Source: Chionoecetes opilio (Eukaryota > Arthropoda > Malacostraca > Decapoda > Majidae). From it: a stretch of DNA of 64,000 bases. The stretch is taken from positions 1-64,000 of the forward strand of contig JACEEZ010020055.1 in NCBI GenBank assembly GCA_016584305.1, in the 5' to 3' direction. The notes below the pieces were generated by a model. That model saw nothing but the letters and a program-made list of their open reading frames with translations. It was not told the DNA's origin and made no database searches. The number at the start of each line of letters is the position of its first letter. Positions within the stretch are counted from its first letter, which is position 1. The translations under genes and the position numbers were made by a program. This document shows, one piece after another, positions 21,720 to 30,970 of this stretch.

Positions 21720-22142
21720 GTGTTCAAGCCCCCTTTCACGTTATCACACTGTTTTAAACTCAAGGAGAGAATCCCTGATGCCCTGCGTTCCTCAGTGGTG
21801 TACCAATTTAAGTGCAGTAGCTGTAACGCTGCTTATATTGGGCAGACCAAACGCCACCTCACCACTAGGATCGCGGAGCATCGGGGATTGTCACACAGGA
21901 CTGGCAAACCAGTGTCCAAACCACCATTTTCAGCCATTCGGGATCATTCCAACCTCAGCACCAATACAAACAAAGACTTCAACATTTTACACACAAGCTC
22001 CCACGACTCCACCCGATGGATATGTGAGAGCCTAATCACCCACCACCACAAACCATCCCTTTGCGCACAGGGCACTTCACCCCGCTTATGTGTTTTTAAA
22101 CCATGTGGGAATCCCACACTCCACTGCAATGTTGATTGGTAG
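21720..22142 (+). CDS. PLE GIY-YIG endonuclease domain, open segment
   Basis: A 140-codon open frame with SSVVYQFKCSSCNAAYIGQT (GIY and YIG halves), KRHLTTRIAEHRGLSHRTG (conserved Arg and His) and FSAIRDHSNLS. A WICESLITHHHKPSL box carries the catalytic Glu. The Cys pair in CSSC is common in PLE GIY-YIG domains. It is the C-terminal end of the polyprotein, followed by 130 bp of AT-rich 3' sequence and the terminal repeat. Confidence 0.85.
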   Translation: MFKPPFTLSHCFKLKERIPDALRSSVVYQFKCSSCNAAYIGQTKRHLTTRIAEHRGLSHRTGKPVSKPPFSAIRDHSNLSTNTNKDFNILHTSSHDSTRWICESLITHHHKPSLCAQGTSPRLCVFKPCGNPTLHCNVDW

Positions 22143-22264
22143 GTGTAGTATTTTTATTAATGTTTTATAATTTTTATTTATATTTTAGGTTAGACATTTT
22201 AAATGCGTAAATCATTTTTAATTTTGTATATTTTCATTTTTAACAAAAAATAATTTTTGTATCC

Positions 22265-22310
22265 GATTTTAGGCTGATGATGGCTTATGTATAGCCGAAA
22301 CGTTCCAAAT
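22265..22310 (+). ncRNA. Hammerhead ribozyme motif in right PLE terminus
   Basis: The core CTGATGA is at 22274-22280, stem II GGCT/AGCC at 22282-22285 and 22293-22296, and GAAA at 22297-22300. CGTT follows, giving a minimal A-U/C-G stem III and a GUU cleavage triplet. Stem I would pair GG (22272-22273) with CC (22304-22305), then continue after one mismatch with T-A pairs. The core is complete; stem I is weaker than in the other two copies. Confidence 0.7.
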
Positions 22311-22357
22311 AAACAATCAAGATGTTTCTACCCAGCGCTGGTTTATATCTTCATTAT
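22272..22357 (+). repeat. Right PLE terminal repeat
   Basis: Contains the hammerhead core, then CCAAATAAACAATCAAGATG and GCGCTGGTTTATATCTTCAT. It matches 20046-20128 in inverted orientation with very few differences. Confidence 0.85.
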
Positions 22358-22386
22358 AAGATCTCGATTCCCTCATGGAGAAAGTA

Positions 22387-22396
22387 TTGCCTCTAT

Positions 22397-22428
<32 letters not shown>

Positions 22429-22434
22429 CTATAT

Positions 22435-22480
<46 letters not shown>

Positions 22481-22489
22481 ATTATTATA
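22387..22489. repeat. (AT)n tract at right PLE boundary
   Basis: Imperfect (AT)n immediately outside the right PLE terminus; mirrors the (AT)n at the left boundary. Confidence 0.92.
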
Positions 22490-22740
22490 TGCACTCAGTA
22501 TGAGCGCATACCTCCAGCCGAATATTTCATCAATTGGTTGCCATGGCAACAGTTGTCAATAGATTTCATCCAAAATTAAATCAGTTCTTCCTTATACCAA
22601 TAGACTTGGTATACCGAGTTTGGTCCAAAGCTATGCGCAACTTTTTGAGAAATCCTGTACACTAACAGACAGACAGACAGACAGACAGACACAGATCGGG
22701 GTGAAAAACATAACCTCTCCAACTTCGTTGGCGGAGGTAA
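22490..22740 (+). mobile_element. Short element with CCTCC(G)CC / GGCGGAGG ends
   Basis: It begins GCACTCAGTATGAGCGCATA-CCTCCAGCC and ends TTCGTTGGCGGAGGTAA, so the ends form a short inverted repeat. Internally it has GGTTGCCATGGCAAC (a palindrome) and (ACAG)n at about 22668-22690. There is no coding capacity. It looks like a non-autonomous repeat of about 250 bp. A second left end lies at 19930-19978, on the far side of the PLE. Confidence 0.65.
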
Positions 22741-23445
22741 TAGGAAAACTACACGATTCCGTGAGATCTACACTTGGTAATTCCTGTTGCTTAATACTAC
22801 CTACTATCACCTAAATCCCACCCATGAATTGTTTAGCCTACTTTTAAAACTCCTATTGACTCTGCACTAACTACCTGACGACTGAGTCTATTCCAATCAT
22901 TTACCACCCTATTTGTGAACAATTTTTCCCTATTTCCTTTTTAGATCTACGCTTTTCCGTTTGAATCCGTTACTTCTTTGTTCTACCCTGCTTCCTAGCC
23001 ACAGGAACGTTTCCTACGTCTCCTATATTGTATCCCTTCAACCACTATAAAAATTAATCAGATCGCCCCTTACTCTACGCCTCTCAAGTGAGTGTAATTT
23101 CATAGCTTTAATCTCTTCTCATAACTAAAGTTACGCATTCCCTGTATCATTTCGGTCATCCTCCTCGGCACTGATTCTAACAAAGCTATACCATCCTGTA
23201 ATACGGAACCAAAACTGAACCGCATAGTCTATAGGCGAGGTCTGACTAGAGCCAAATAAAGCTTTAGAATAACCTCAGCACTTCTACTTTTAACACTCAC
23301 TGGTAATGAATCCTAAAATCATATAAGCTCGATTTCTAGCCTCAATACATTGTTTTCTTAGGACGGAGGTCTGAGCTTACCCTCACTCCCAAAATCTTTC
23401 TCACCTTGTGGTCTTTTCAGCGATACATTGCATATAGGTACCTAT

Positions 23446-23447
<2 letters not shown>

Positions 23448-23501
<54 letters not shown>

Positions 23502-23552
23502 TATATATATATTATATATATATATATTATAGTATATATATATTATTATCAG
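23448..23552. repeat. (AT)n inside the CR1 copy
   Basis: About 100 bp of AT dinucleotides interrupting the post-RT part of the CR1 frame; a later expansion. Confidence 0.92.
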
Positions 23553-25190
23553 GAGTTTTTCTATCAACATTAATTACGCTACACTTGTCAATATTGAATT
23601 ATATCTGCCACCTGACTACCTACTCGTTTAACTCATGTAAGTCTCCCTGCAATATGTTTACCTCAGACTGTGCTCTAATAATCCTACCTACTTTAGTATC
23701 ATTAAGAAACTTGCTGATATCACTGCTAATCCCACTATCTAAATCATTGATGTAAATGACAAAAAATAGTGGTCACAAAACAGATCCCTGTGAAACCACA
23801 CTTACCTGCCTCCATTCAGAGTTAGAACCATTTATTGTAACACTTTGCTGCCTATCACTTAGCCAAGATCTAACCAACGAAGAACCTTCCCATCTATTTT
23901 ATGTGCCTTACCTTATTTAAGAGTCTCTCATGTGATATCTTGTCGAATGCCTTACTAAAGTTCAGGTATACAATATCATAATCATCATCAGTATATGCCG
24001 CCTCATAAACTTTCCTATAAAACTCAAATAAATAGGTGAGACATGACCTACGCTTGGTAAACCCATGTGTGAATCATTTACAAAACTATGATTTTCTAAC
24101 TGCTCTCTAATGTTTCTTGCAATAACAGATTAAAAATAATTTACCTTTCACTGAAGTCAAACTAGGGTCGATAATTTGACATTAATCTTCTATTCCCCGT
24201 CTTAAATATGGGGGCTACATCACCTTTCTTCCACATTTACGGCACCTCCCCTAGATCAACCGATTTCCAAAAATGTGTACTAACGACTCACTAACAACCT
24301 CTTTGCATTCTTTTAATACCCTGCGATAAAAATTCATCTAGTCCTGGTGACTTAAGCGTCTTCATTCTATCTATACCCTCTTCAACTATTTCCCTAGTTA
24401 TCACAATATCTTTGAGTTTCTCATCATCTTTTCCTTAAAACATATGTTCACTATCAGGTACCATCTGCATATCCGCCTGAGTAAAAACACTTAAGAAATA
24501 ATCATTTAAAATATTTCACATATCCTCATCAGAGCTTACAATCTCCCCTGGGTTTATCTTAGCGGACCCACCAATTCCTTACGCTTTGTCTTATAGACCT
24601 GAAAAAATCCATTAGTTCCATTAAAAAAATTCATAGTTTGTCTATGCTATTCTTGTTAACTTCTTGACTGTCCTAGCCATCACATTATACTGATCACTGC
24701 TCACCTGCCCTGCTTTAACCTTCTTATACATGTCCCTGTTTAGTCCTATGTTGTGTTTTAACCACGCAGTCATCCATTTGGGATCGTTTTTCCTTGATCT
24801 TATCGCCCTATAAGGAATATTCTTGTTATGACCTGTAATTAACTTGTTCACAAAAAATGTATACACCTCATCAGCATGACCTCGCTGACTCCACCCTTCT
24901 TCCCGACCTCAGACCTATCTTCACTCTCCATCCGAACCCAGTTAATCCCTTCCAGGTGTCTTTTTAATCCTGCATAATTAGCCCTTCTGAATCAGGTACC
25001 CTATGCAAATTTACACCTCTAGAACCTTCCTCCTACTTAAGCAAAACCTAATTTCACAATGATCGCTATTACCTAACTGATCTCCGTAATTAAATTTTCC
25101 CTGTTTTTTAGTACCAAATCTATGATAATGTCTCCCCTAGTAGGTCCCTTGATTGCTTGCTTAGAAAGTTACCCTGAACTAGTAATACAA

Positions 25191-25388
25191 TTAATCTGCT
25201 TCATTTTCACCTTGAATAAAATCCCAATCAATGTTCCTAAGATTAAAATCTCCTACCACGCATAATCTATTATATCTACAAGCCTTGGTTATTTCCTTCC
25301 ATATATGAACGGAATTCTCTTTACATTTTTTTGGAGGCCTGTTTACTATACCCAAGATCATCATATCAGTTCCTTCCCTAATTGCCAC
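25191..25388 (-). pseudogene. CR1 APE endonuclease C-terminal piece
   Basis: Open segment containing MMILGIVNRPPKKCKENSV and LCVVGDFNLRNIDWDF. The GDFN box is the conserved Asp-Asn active-site motif of apurinic-like LINE endonucleases. The N-terminal half of the domain lies beyond the SINE at 25885-26158. Confidence 0.85.
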
Positions 25389-25424
25389 CCATATAGACTT
25401 TACACTATCATTTTGGGGGGCGGT

Positions 25425-25880
25425 GGCCGAGTGGTTAGCGTCTTTGAGTGGTGAGCTCGATGGTCCGAGTTCGAGTCATGCCGGGGGCAACTCTTTCGGC
25501 CAACTTTAACGTGGTCGACAGGAGCCTGGGAGGTGAGCATAAGATCCCGAGTTCAAGTCTCGTCAAGGAGCAACTGTAAATCCATCGTCGAGTGGCCGAA
25601 GAAACCTGCATGATGCATACCTGTTCTTGCGACTGCGACTTCTAGTGTGGTAGGGGGAGAATAGGTGGCATCATGAGCCTAAAACAGAGGGTTGACCATC
25701 TCATAGAAACGGACCTTCACCTATAACATCACAGGTGTCACTATAAAAATCCAGCCTGCGCCACCAACGGGCGAAGGAGCCAACAATCACGACCCTCCAG
25801 AATGTGCTGGGCCAACCACTTGAGCCCTAGAGGAAAAACCAAAATAGGCTACAGGCGCTATAGTCTTCAAGGTAAAAAAA
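25425..25880 (+). mobile_element. tRNA-derived SINE inserted in CR1
   Basis: The head GGCGGTGGCCGAGTGGTTAGCG is like the acceptor and D arm of a tRNA-Leu or tRNA-Ser and carries an A box. GGTCCGAGTTCGAGTC about 30 bases on is a B box. A second B-box-like GATCCCGAGTTCAAGTCTC lies near 25550. The body is unrelated to known coding sequence and ends in an A-rich tail (AAGGTAAAAAAAATAAAAAT). The CR1 frame stops at the left edge and resumes at the right, so this is a clean insertion. It belongs to a different family from the SINEs at 5-5.7 kb. Confidence 0.82.
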
Positions 25881-25884
25881 ATAA

Positions 25885-26158
25885 AAATTAATACATAATC
25901 AGTTTTTCTAACCATTTTCAACAAAACACTGCAATGTATCCCTGACATAAATTGCAACTCCTCCACCTCTCCTGCCTAGCCTGTCATGATAAATAACTTG
26001 TACCCTTCTATCTCAATTTTTGGATTAAATATTTTCCCTGTCATATCTAACCATGTTTCTGTCAATGCTATTACGTATATCAAAATCTTCTACACTAGAT
26101 ATTCCTCTCAGTAAATCTATCGTGTTTAAAATACTCCTACAGTTTGTATAATAAACCT
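25885..26158 (-). pseudogene. CR1 APE endonuclease N-terminal piece
   Basis: The minus strand contains LGRRGGGVAIYVRDTLQCFV and, upstream, a decayed TETWLD-like segment; both are standard APE endonuclease landmarks. It continues the frame interrupted by the SINE and is itself cut at 26158 by the TTAA-flanked element. Confidence 0.8.
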
Positions 26159-26162
26159 TTAA

Positions 26163-26853
26163 CCCTTTCACGCACGAAAAGTTTAATAAGTTTTTCCGTC
26201 CACTGCGACATCCGTCTTATGCTCCCTAAGGGGCCCCGCGAAATGGCCTGACTGTGCGGCGAATAATTTTTTGATGTTATCAGTTTCACCAACGTGTATT
26301 CTTTTTTCCTGGCATTATTATATATCATTGGTTTTGCAAGAGATTATTCTGCCTTATGAAAGAAATAAATAACAAGAAATGCAAATAAATAGCGGAATTT
26401 ACCGACTCCGAAAAAATATTGCGTAGAGAAATAAGAAATACTTACGTTCACCACATCGTAGCTCGAAACTTCCTGAGTCAACTTTTTATGGTTTATATGC
26501 CAATAAAGCGGATTTTTATGAGGATTCCAACGCTACCATTATAATTTTCATATGGCCATTATGGCCAGCTCGGGACACGTTTTAAAGGGACGACAATCTG
26601 CGCGCACAGGCTGCCTGCTGAGTGGAAACTGACAGATAAACCCTTATCATTTCACATCCACTCATACGAGAGAGTTGACAATTATTTTATTTTATAGGTC
26701 TAGGTTAGATCTTTGACGCAGAACATTGTGACGCAATTCTGATAAATACTTTTTTTTTGGCGAATTTTTAACTTTTTTGACGCAATTCGCGTCAAAAGCT
26801 CAGATTGCAGACGGGCCCGTTTTGACGCGATCGCGTCACCATGCGTGAAAGGG
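26163..26853. mobile_element. Non-autonomous piggyBac-like element (TTAA site)
   Basis: The left end is TTAA then CCCTTTCACGCACGAAAAG. The right end is ATGCGTGAAAGGG then TTGA. The ends form a 12-bp inverted repeat beginning CCC, as in piggyBac elements. TTAA is the left target copy, and TTGA is a one-base decay of the right copy. The 691-bp interior has no transposase and contains TGACGCAATTC and GACGCGATCGCGTC palindromes near the right end. It interrupts the 5' part of the CR1 copy. Its ends do not visibly match the transposase-bearing copies at 48.7 and 62-63.7 kb. Confidence 0.82.
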
Positions 26854-26857
26854 TTGA

Positions 26858-28458
26858 GTTGCACTTCTTCATCTTGTCAATTTTCCCACTAGCTGTATTT
26901 ACGCTGGCTGTCTTTTTTAACCTTGTCTTTTACCTAATCCTACTATTTTTCTTACTGTCATGATCAACTGTATTCCTTTTTTGACTATCATGATTACTGC
27001 CCTTCACCTTCATAGCCTCCTGGCAAACTAACCCTGACCCCATATGACTCTCCACTCTCCACACCAACAAACCCACCCCCCATCACCCCTCTTTTCTGAA
27101 ATTGATAGAGCTTGGTATCGGTAGAATCCTTATATTTTACTTGTAGAATCTTGGTATTTTACTCTCATGGTTAACATCATAGCCATCATCCTCTGAAAAG
27201 TAGTACTTATATGGCTGTCTATGTTAGTACCTACTACCATAAGCATTGCGTCATTTTACATATACATGCATTTCACATGAATTCATAATGTCTAACCACT
27301 CGTTTATAAAACAAATGAAGTCCGCAGTCTCCCTTCAGTTTTTTGTTTCTAGCAACCTTCTTCCCCCTAAATATATAAATGAATCTGCACATGACTTGGA
27401 TAACAACTGTACTGCATACTTTACATGTTGTCTTTGATTCCTAGACATATTCAAATTGGTTTCATTTAGTTTAGCATATTTCCGTTATCTATATGTCAGT
27501 ATGTGGTTTCCGAGTGAAGACGTTTGCCTGTAGCTCCGAAACTAACGATAGGATTGTCTCGAAAATACCCTCATTGTGATTTCCACGCAAAGTTACCATT
27601 TGTGGGAATTTATGTCACATACATTATTAATATGAGGGTTCTTACCTATCAATCAAACCCATGTCTATCTCCCGACACATCATCCCAGCTAATCAACTAA
27701 CTAGGATACTTATCGGTGGTAGTGGGTTGAAAAACGGCTGATTGGTTTGGATTAATACTGCAATGGTCTTGTGATCCGATGTGGTCGCCCGTGATCAGGG
27801 CCGCCCGTGTATGACAGAGGCGGTGGGCTGGAGACGGTAGTTGTTATCGAGACGGCAATCGGTTATCACACCAGTAACTTGACGCGGCAATTGTTATCTC
27901 TTGTGTTGCTAAGACACGTCCTTGATTTAAACACTATATGTACAATTAAAGTATGTACAAATAAGCACGTCTATATTAACAATAGATGTTATCCTTTCAA
28001 GGGCTCGGAGTGTACTTGTACTTGTATTTATACAAGCATGTATTAGATGTTAACTCCTCGGATGTCTAGAGTGTACTGATTCTCCAAGGTGGGCGGCTGT
28101 GATCGCCGCACCAATACCTATGCCACGTGTAGGTCACAGGTGGCCTAGAATCTAAATGGGCGGCAGCCAATGACCGCGCTCCAAATTAAGGTGCTAATTA
28201 TTTAAGTGCAATGCTTATTAACCACTAGGAATATTAATTTATCCTATCCCAATACTAATCATTTACTTTAATTACCATAATTATTACCCATTAGCATTAA
28301 AATGATATATACATATCCCTATACGCGCCCTCCTATAATGAGCGGAAAATACATCTCACTAGGGGGGGGGGGGGTAACAAACTACCACTCTACCAATTAT
28401 GAGAGGGTGTTTGGTGGATAATTTCAACACTGGGGGCCGGCAAAACTGAAGGTCCGCT
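26858..28458. other. No intact gene; possible CR1 5' part and unidentified repeat
   Basis: 26858-27250 may continue the CR1 element toward its 5' end (minus-strand basic and Ser-rich frames), but no motif proves it. 27500-28320 has moderate GC and repeated TGTACTTGTA and GGGCGGC words and might contain a BEL long terminal repeat. I could not find paired ends. A G13 run sits at 28362-28374. Confidence 0.35.
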
Positions 28459-30060
28459 TCATTTGACATCACCCCAGGCCACATAGCACCGGAACATTTG
28501 ATTAATGGTTTCGGCACTTTGGTCTTTAGCTATTTTAAAATTAACAGCTCTGATAGAGGTAACAGTGAATATGCTGGCATATACTTGATCGGGGGGAGAG
28601 CTATCTCCTAACCCTGCAGGGAATATAACCCTGCAGAGAATATTAACCCTGCAGGGAATATCAACCCTGCAGGGAATATTAACCCTGCAGGGAATATTAA
28701 CCCTGCAGGGAATATTAACCCTGCAGGGAATATTAACCCTGCAGGGAATATTAACCCTGCAGGGAATATTAACCCTGCAGGGAATATTAACCCTGCAGGG
28801 AATATTAACCCTGCAGGGAATATTAACCCTGCAGGGAATATTAACCCTGCAGGGAATATTAACCCTGCAGGGAATATTAACCCTGCAGGGAATATTAACC
28901 CTGCAGGGAACATTAACCCTGCAGGGAACATTAACCCTGCAGGGAACATTAACCCTGCAGGGAATATTAACCCTGCAGGGAATATTAACCCTGCAGGGAA
29001 TATTAACCCTGCAGGGAATATTAACCCTGCAGGGAATATTAACCCTGCAGGGAATATTAACCCTGCAGGGAATATTAACCCTGCAGGGGAATATTAACCC
29101 TGCAGGGAATATTAACCCTGCAGGGAATATTAACCCTGCAGGGAATATTAACCCTGCAGGGAATATTAACCCTGCAGGGAATTTTAACCCTGCAGGGAAT
29201 ATTAACCCTGCAGGGAATATTAACCCTGCAGGGAACATTAACCCTGCAGGGAATATTAACCCTGCAGGGAATATTAACCCTGCAGGGAATATTAACCCTG
29301 CAGGAAATATTAACCCTGCAGGGAATATTAACCCTGCAGGGAATATTAACCCTGCAGGGAATATTAACCTGCAGGGAATATTAACCCTGCAGGGAATATT
29401 AACCCTGCAGGGAATATATTAACCCTGCAGGGAATATTAACCCTGGAATATTAACCTTGCAGGGAATATTAATCCTGCAGGGAATATTAACCTTGCAGGG
29501 AATATATGGTTTTAGGAGCTCATTATCAGCGGGAAGTTCAGGAGGACCTAGATAGGAGACTAGTCTACACTCAGATCTATTAAATTTAATGAGAGATTTG
29601 AGATAATATTTGACTGCCTGTCTACCATGATTTATCCAAAAATTACACCTGATATTGGCTAATATTGTAGCCATTCCGCCATGTAATGAGTTCCTATGAT
29701 ATTCTTCCACCAACAATTTAGTAAAATGATGGCGTTTGGGAATTAGTATGGGATGGATGGCAGGTGGTATTTGGAAGATCAGCTTTCAAATTTCGACCTC
29801 GACACCTATTTATGCCCTCATGATCAAGGTACAGACCTAATCATTTGGTCAATTTGTTCCTATGGGGGCGGGCAAGAGCTGATATTCCTCAGGAAATACC
29901 TGCTTCTGTATTGTTCTGATCCAAAACTTCAAAGGATCAGAACTATCCCTTTTCATGGACTGGAAGACTCTATTAGTAGTCTTAATTAGTTTGCTCAGTA
30001 AGGAAAACCTTTCTATGTCTATCACAGGATCTGGGATCAATTCAGGTTCCCTTATTATAT
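28459..30060 (-). pseudogene. BEL/Pao retrotransposon pol remnant (integrase)
   Basis: On the minus strand, 30040-29849 (PDPVIDIERFSLLSKLIKTT, VFPEEYQLL) is the RNase H to integrase linker of BEL/Pao pol. Next comes LYLDHEGINRCRGRNLKADL near 29830. At 29716-29510 is the zinc-binding N-terminal integrase region (LVEEYHRNSLHGGMATILAN, IRCNFWINHGRQAVKYYL). After the minisatellite, 28610-28459 reads QVYASIFTVTSIRAVNFKIA, the start of the catalytic core. The first catalytic Asp segment is replaced by the 18-bp array, and the core is truncated after YVAWGDVK. No Asp-Asp-Glu triad survives. Confidence 0.82.
28609..29505. repeat. 18-bp palindromic minisatellite, about 49 copies
   Basis: The unit is AATATTAACCCTGCAGGG, made of two perfect palindromes (AATATT and CCCTGCAGGG) joined by AA. 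Copies are nearly identical, with rare AACATT, AATTTT and one-base length variants, and become less regular at the right end (29420-29505). Because the unit is a multiple of three, every frame stays open; on the minus strand it reads (IFPAGL)n, (NIPCRV)n or the third phase. It lies inside the integrase of a BEL/Pao pol remnant. Confidence 0.97.
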
Positions 30061-30549
30061 CTTCAGATATGTCTGACTGAGTGGAAACTCAGGTGAAAAA
30101 TAAAAATGAAAATGAAAATGAAAATCAGGTGACTTATATCAGGCAGATCTATAGACACGAAATAACGTACTAACTACGTAGAACATTCACGTGACAAAAT
30201 CACCTTTTTAGCACGTTTATAGCACTCTAATTATTGTTTTTTATTTACGATTTTGTGACGGAAATACATATGGTTTACATTTAAAATACGGTTGCTTGGA
30301 TGAAGAAATTTAATTTGAAGTACTTAGTAAATTTCAGGCAGGGCCCTAAGGTTATTATGCATGTACTGTTCTTATTATAGTCTATGTAGAAACGTTTCTA
30401 TTAGGTTCATATTAGAGAAAATGTTAACTAATACGGTATACTATTATAAGTTCTAGTAAATCAAATTGTATTTTTTGTTATGCTTATTATATAATCAAAT
30501 GTAATGATTTCAAACTTTTAAACGGTAAACTTAAAATATATTCAAAACT
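30061..30549. other. No gene seen
   Basis: AT-rich sequence with a short AAAATG tandem at 30103-30125. Nothing recognised. Confidence 0.5.
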
Positions 30550-30678
30550 ATCAATCAATCATTGGGGGCATACGCCGGGGGGCGCGTCGCCTCGCCCACC
30601 CTACGACGCCACTCCCGGGGGTCACCACGCGCGAGTTCCCATGCAGGCTCCTTTCCCATACCAAGCAGCTCTCGACAA
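30550..30678 (-). mobile_element. RTE-type LINE, 3' terminal fragment
   Basis: Identical or nearly so to 34792-34920, including the (TGAT)n-like 3' end (ATCAATCAATC on +) and the last codons of the RT protein (TRPPAYAPND end). It stops abruptly at CTCTCGACAAG. This is a strongly 5'-truncated insertion, typical of target-primed reverse transcription. Confidence 0.9.
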
Positions 30679-30970
30679 GTATTTTTATAGCAAAACTATA
30701 ATCAATAAAAAAGTCACATACATGACATTATGGATATTGGGACTACTTAGATTTTTATTTATGTAGGATTAAAAAATATCTGAAGGAGCATATATTTCAC
30801 ATTGACACGGGATAACCTCCTCACTGGCGGGCTGATGCCCGCTTTGTACCTTTTTGCTACTGGATATGTATTTCTGTACATGTTTGTATTGTATTAGATG
30901 TCCTGTATGTTGATTGTACAATAAACCTTTACAAGCAAGTACAAGCACGAGGATCATTAAGTAAAAGCTA
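30679..30970. other. No gene seen
   Basis: An AATAAA-type signal (CAATAAACC) lies at about 30927-30935, but no gene that it would serve is apparent. Confidence 0.4.

Larger units (their letters stand above)
20046..22357 (+). mobile_element. Penelope-like element with inverted terminal repeats
   Basis: An 83-bp inverted repeat (20046-20128 and 22272-22357) bounds a PLE body on the + strand. Coding remnants in order are: a pre-RT segment near 20440-20590 (LLDKTEYVKKMNNILDDASK), and GVLYGLPKVHKPNIPLRPIL near 20660. These are followed by ASFDVKSLFTNIPLSETID near 20875, GNPLGPTLANAFLSF at 21073, RRYVDDTFAIF (intact catalytic box) near 21178, and GIY-YIG at 21720-22142. Several stops and frameshifts break it. 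PLEs are known to carry terminal repeats in either direct or inverted arrangement. The family differs from the one at 15290-18160. Confidence 0.85.
22745..25424 (-). pseudogene. CR1-type LINE: C-terminus, RT and linker
   Basis: Read on the minus strand, the order is that of a CR1 ORF2. 25388-25191 is the end of the APE endonuclease (VVGDFNLRNIDWDF). 24866-24642 is the linker (KNDPKWMTAWLKHNIGLNRD). RT motifs follow: DYDIVYLNFSKAFDK near 23970, SWLSDRQQSVTING near 23840 and PLFFVIYINDLDSGISSDIS near 23720. The C-terminal part is near 23220-23040 (VQFWF...RRMTKMIQGM) and near 22930-22850 (RVVNDWNRLSRQVVSAESIG). The catalytic box reads SKFLNDTK where CR1 has FADDTK. Many stops are present, so it is dead. 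Confidence 0.85.

Noticed and set aside
25425..25500. Functional tRNA gene (GGTGGCCGAGTGGTTAGCG start)
   Set aside because: A and B boxes are present, but the acceptor and anticodon stems do not pair and a 450-bp body with an A-rich tail follows, as in a SINE.
26163..26853. Element belonging to the piggyBac transposase found at 62-63.7 kb
   Set aside because: No CCCTTTCACGCA-type ends could be found beside either transposase copy, so a link is unsupported.
28459..29238. Long frame encoding (IFPAGL)n and (NIPCRV)n as a structural or antifreeze-like protein
   Set aside because: An 18-bp tandem repeat without stop codons keeps every frame open. The flanks are BEL/Pao integrase, so there is no sign of an independent repetitive protein.
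28609..29505. CRISPR-like array
   Set aside because: Units are contiguous 18-mers without unique spacers, and the context is eukaryotic.
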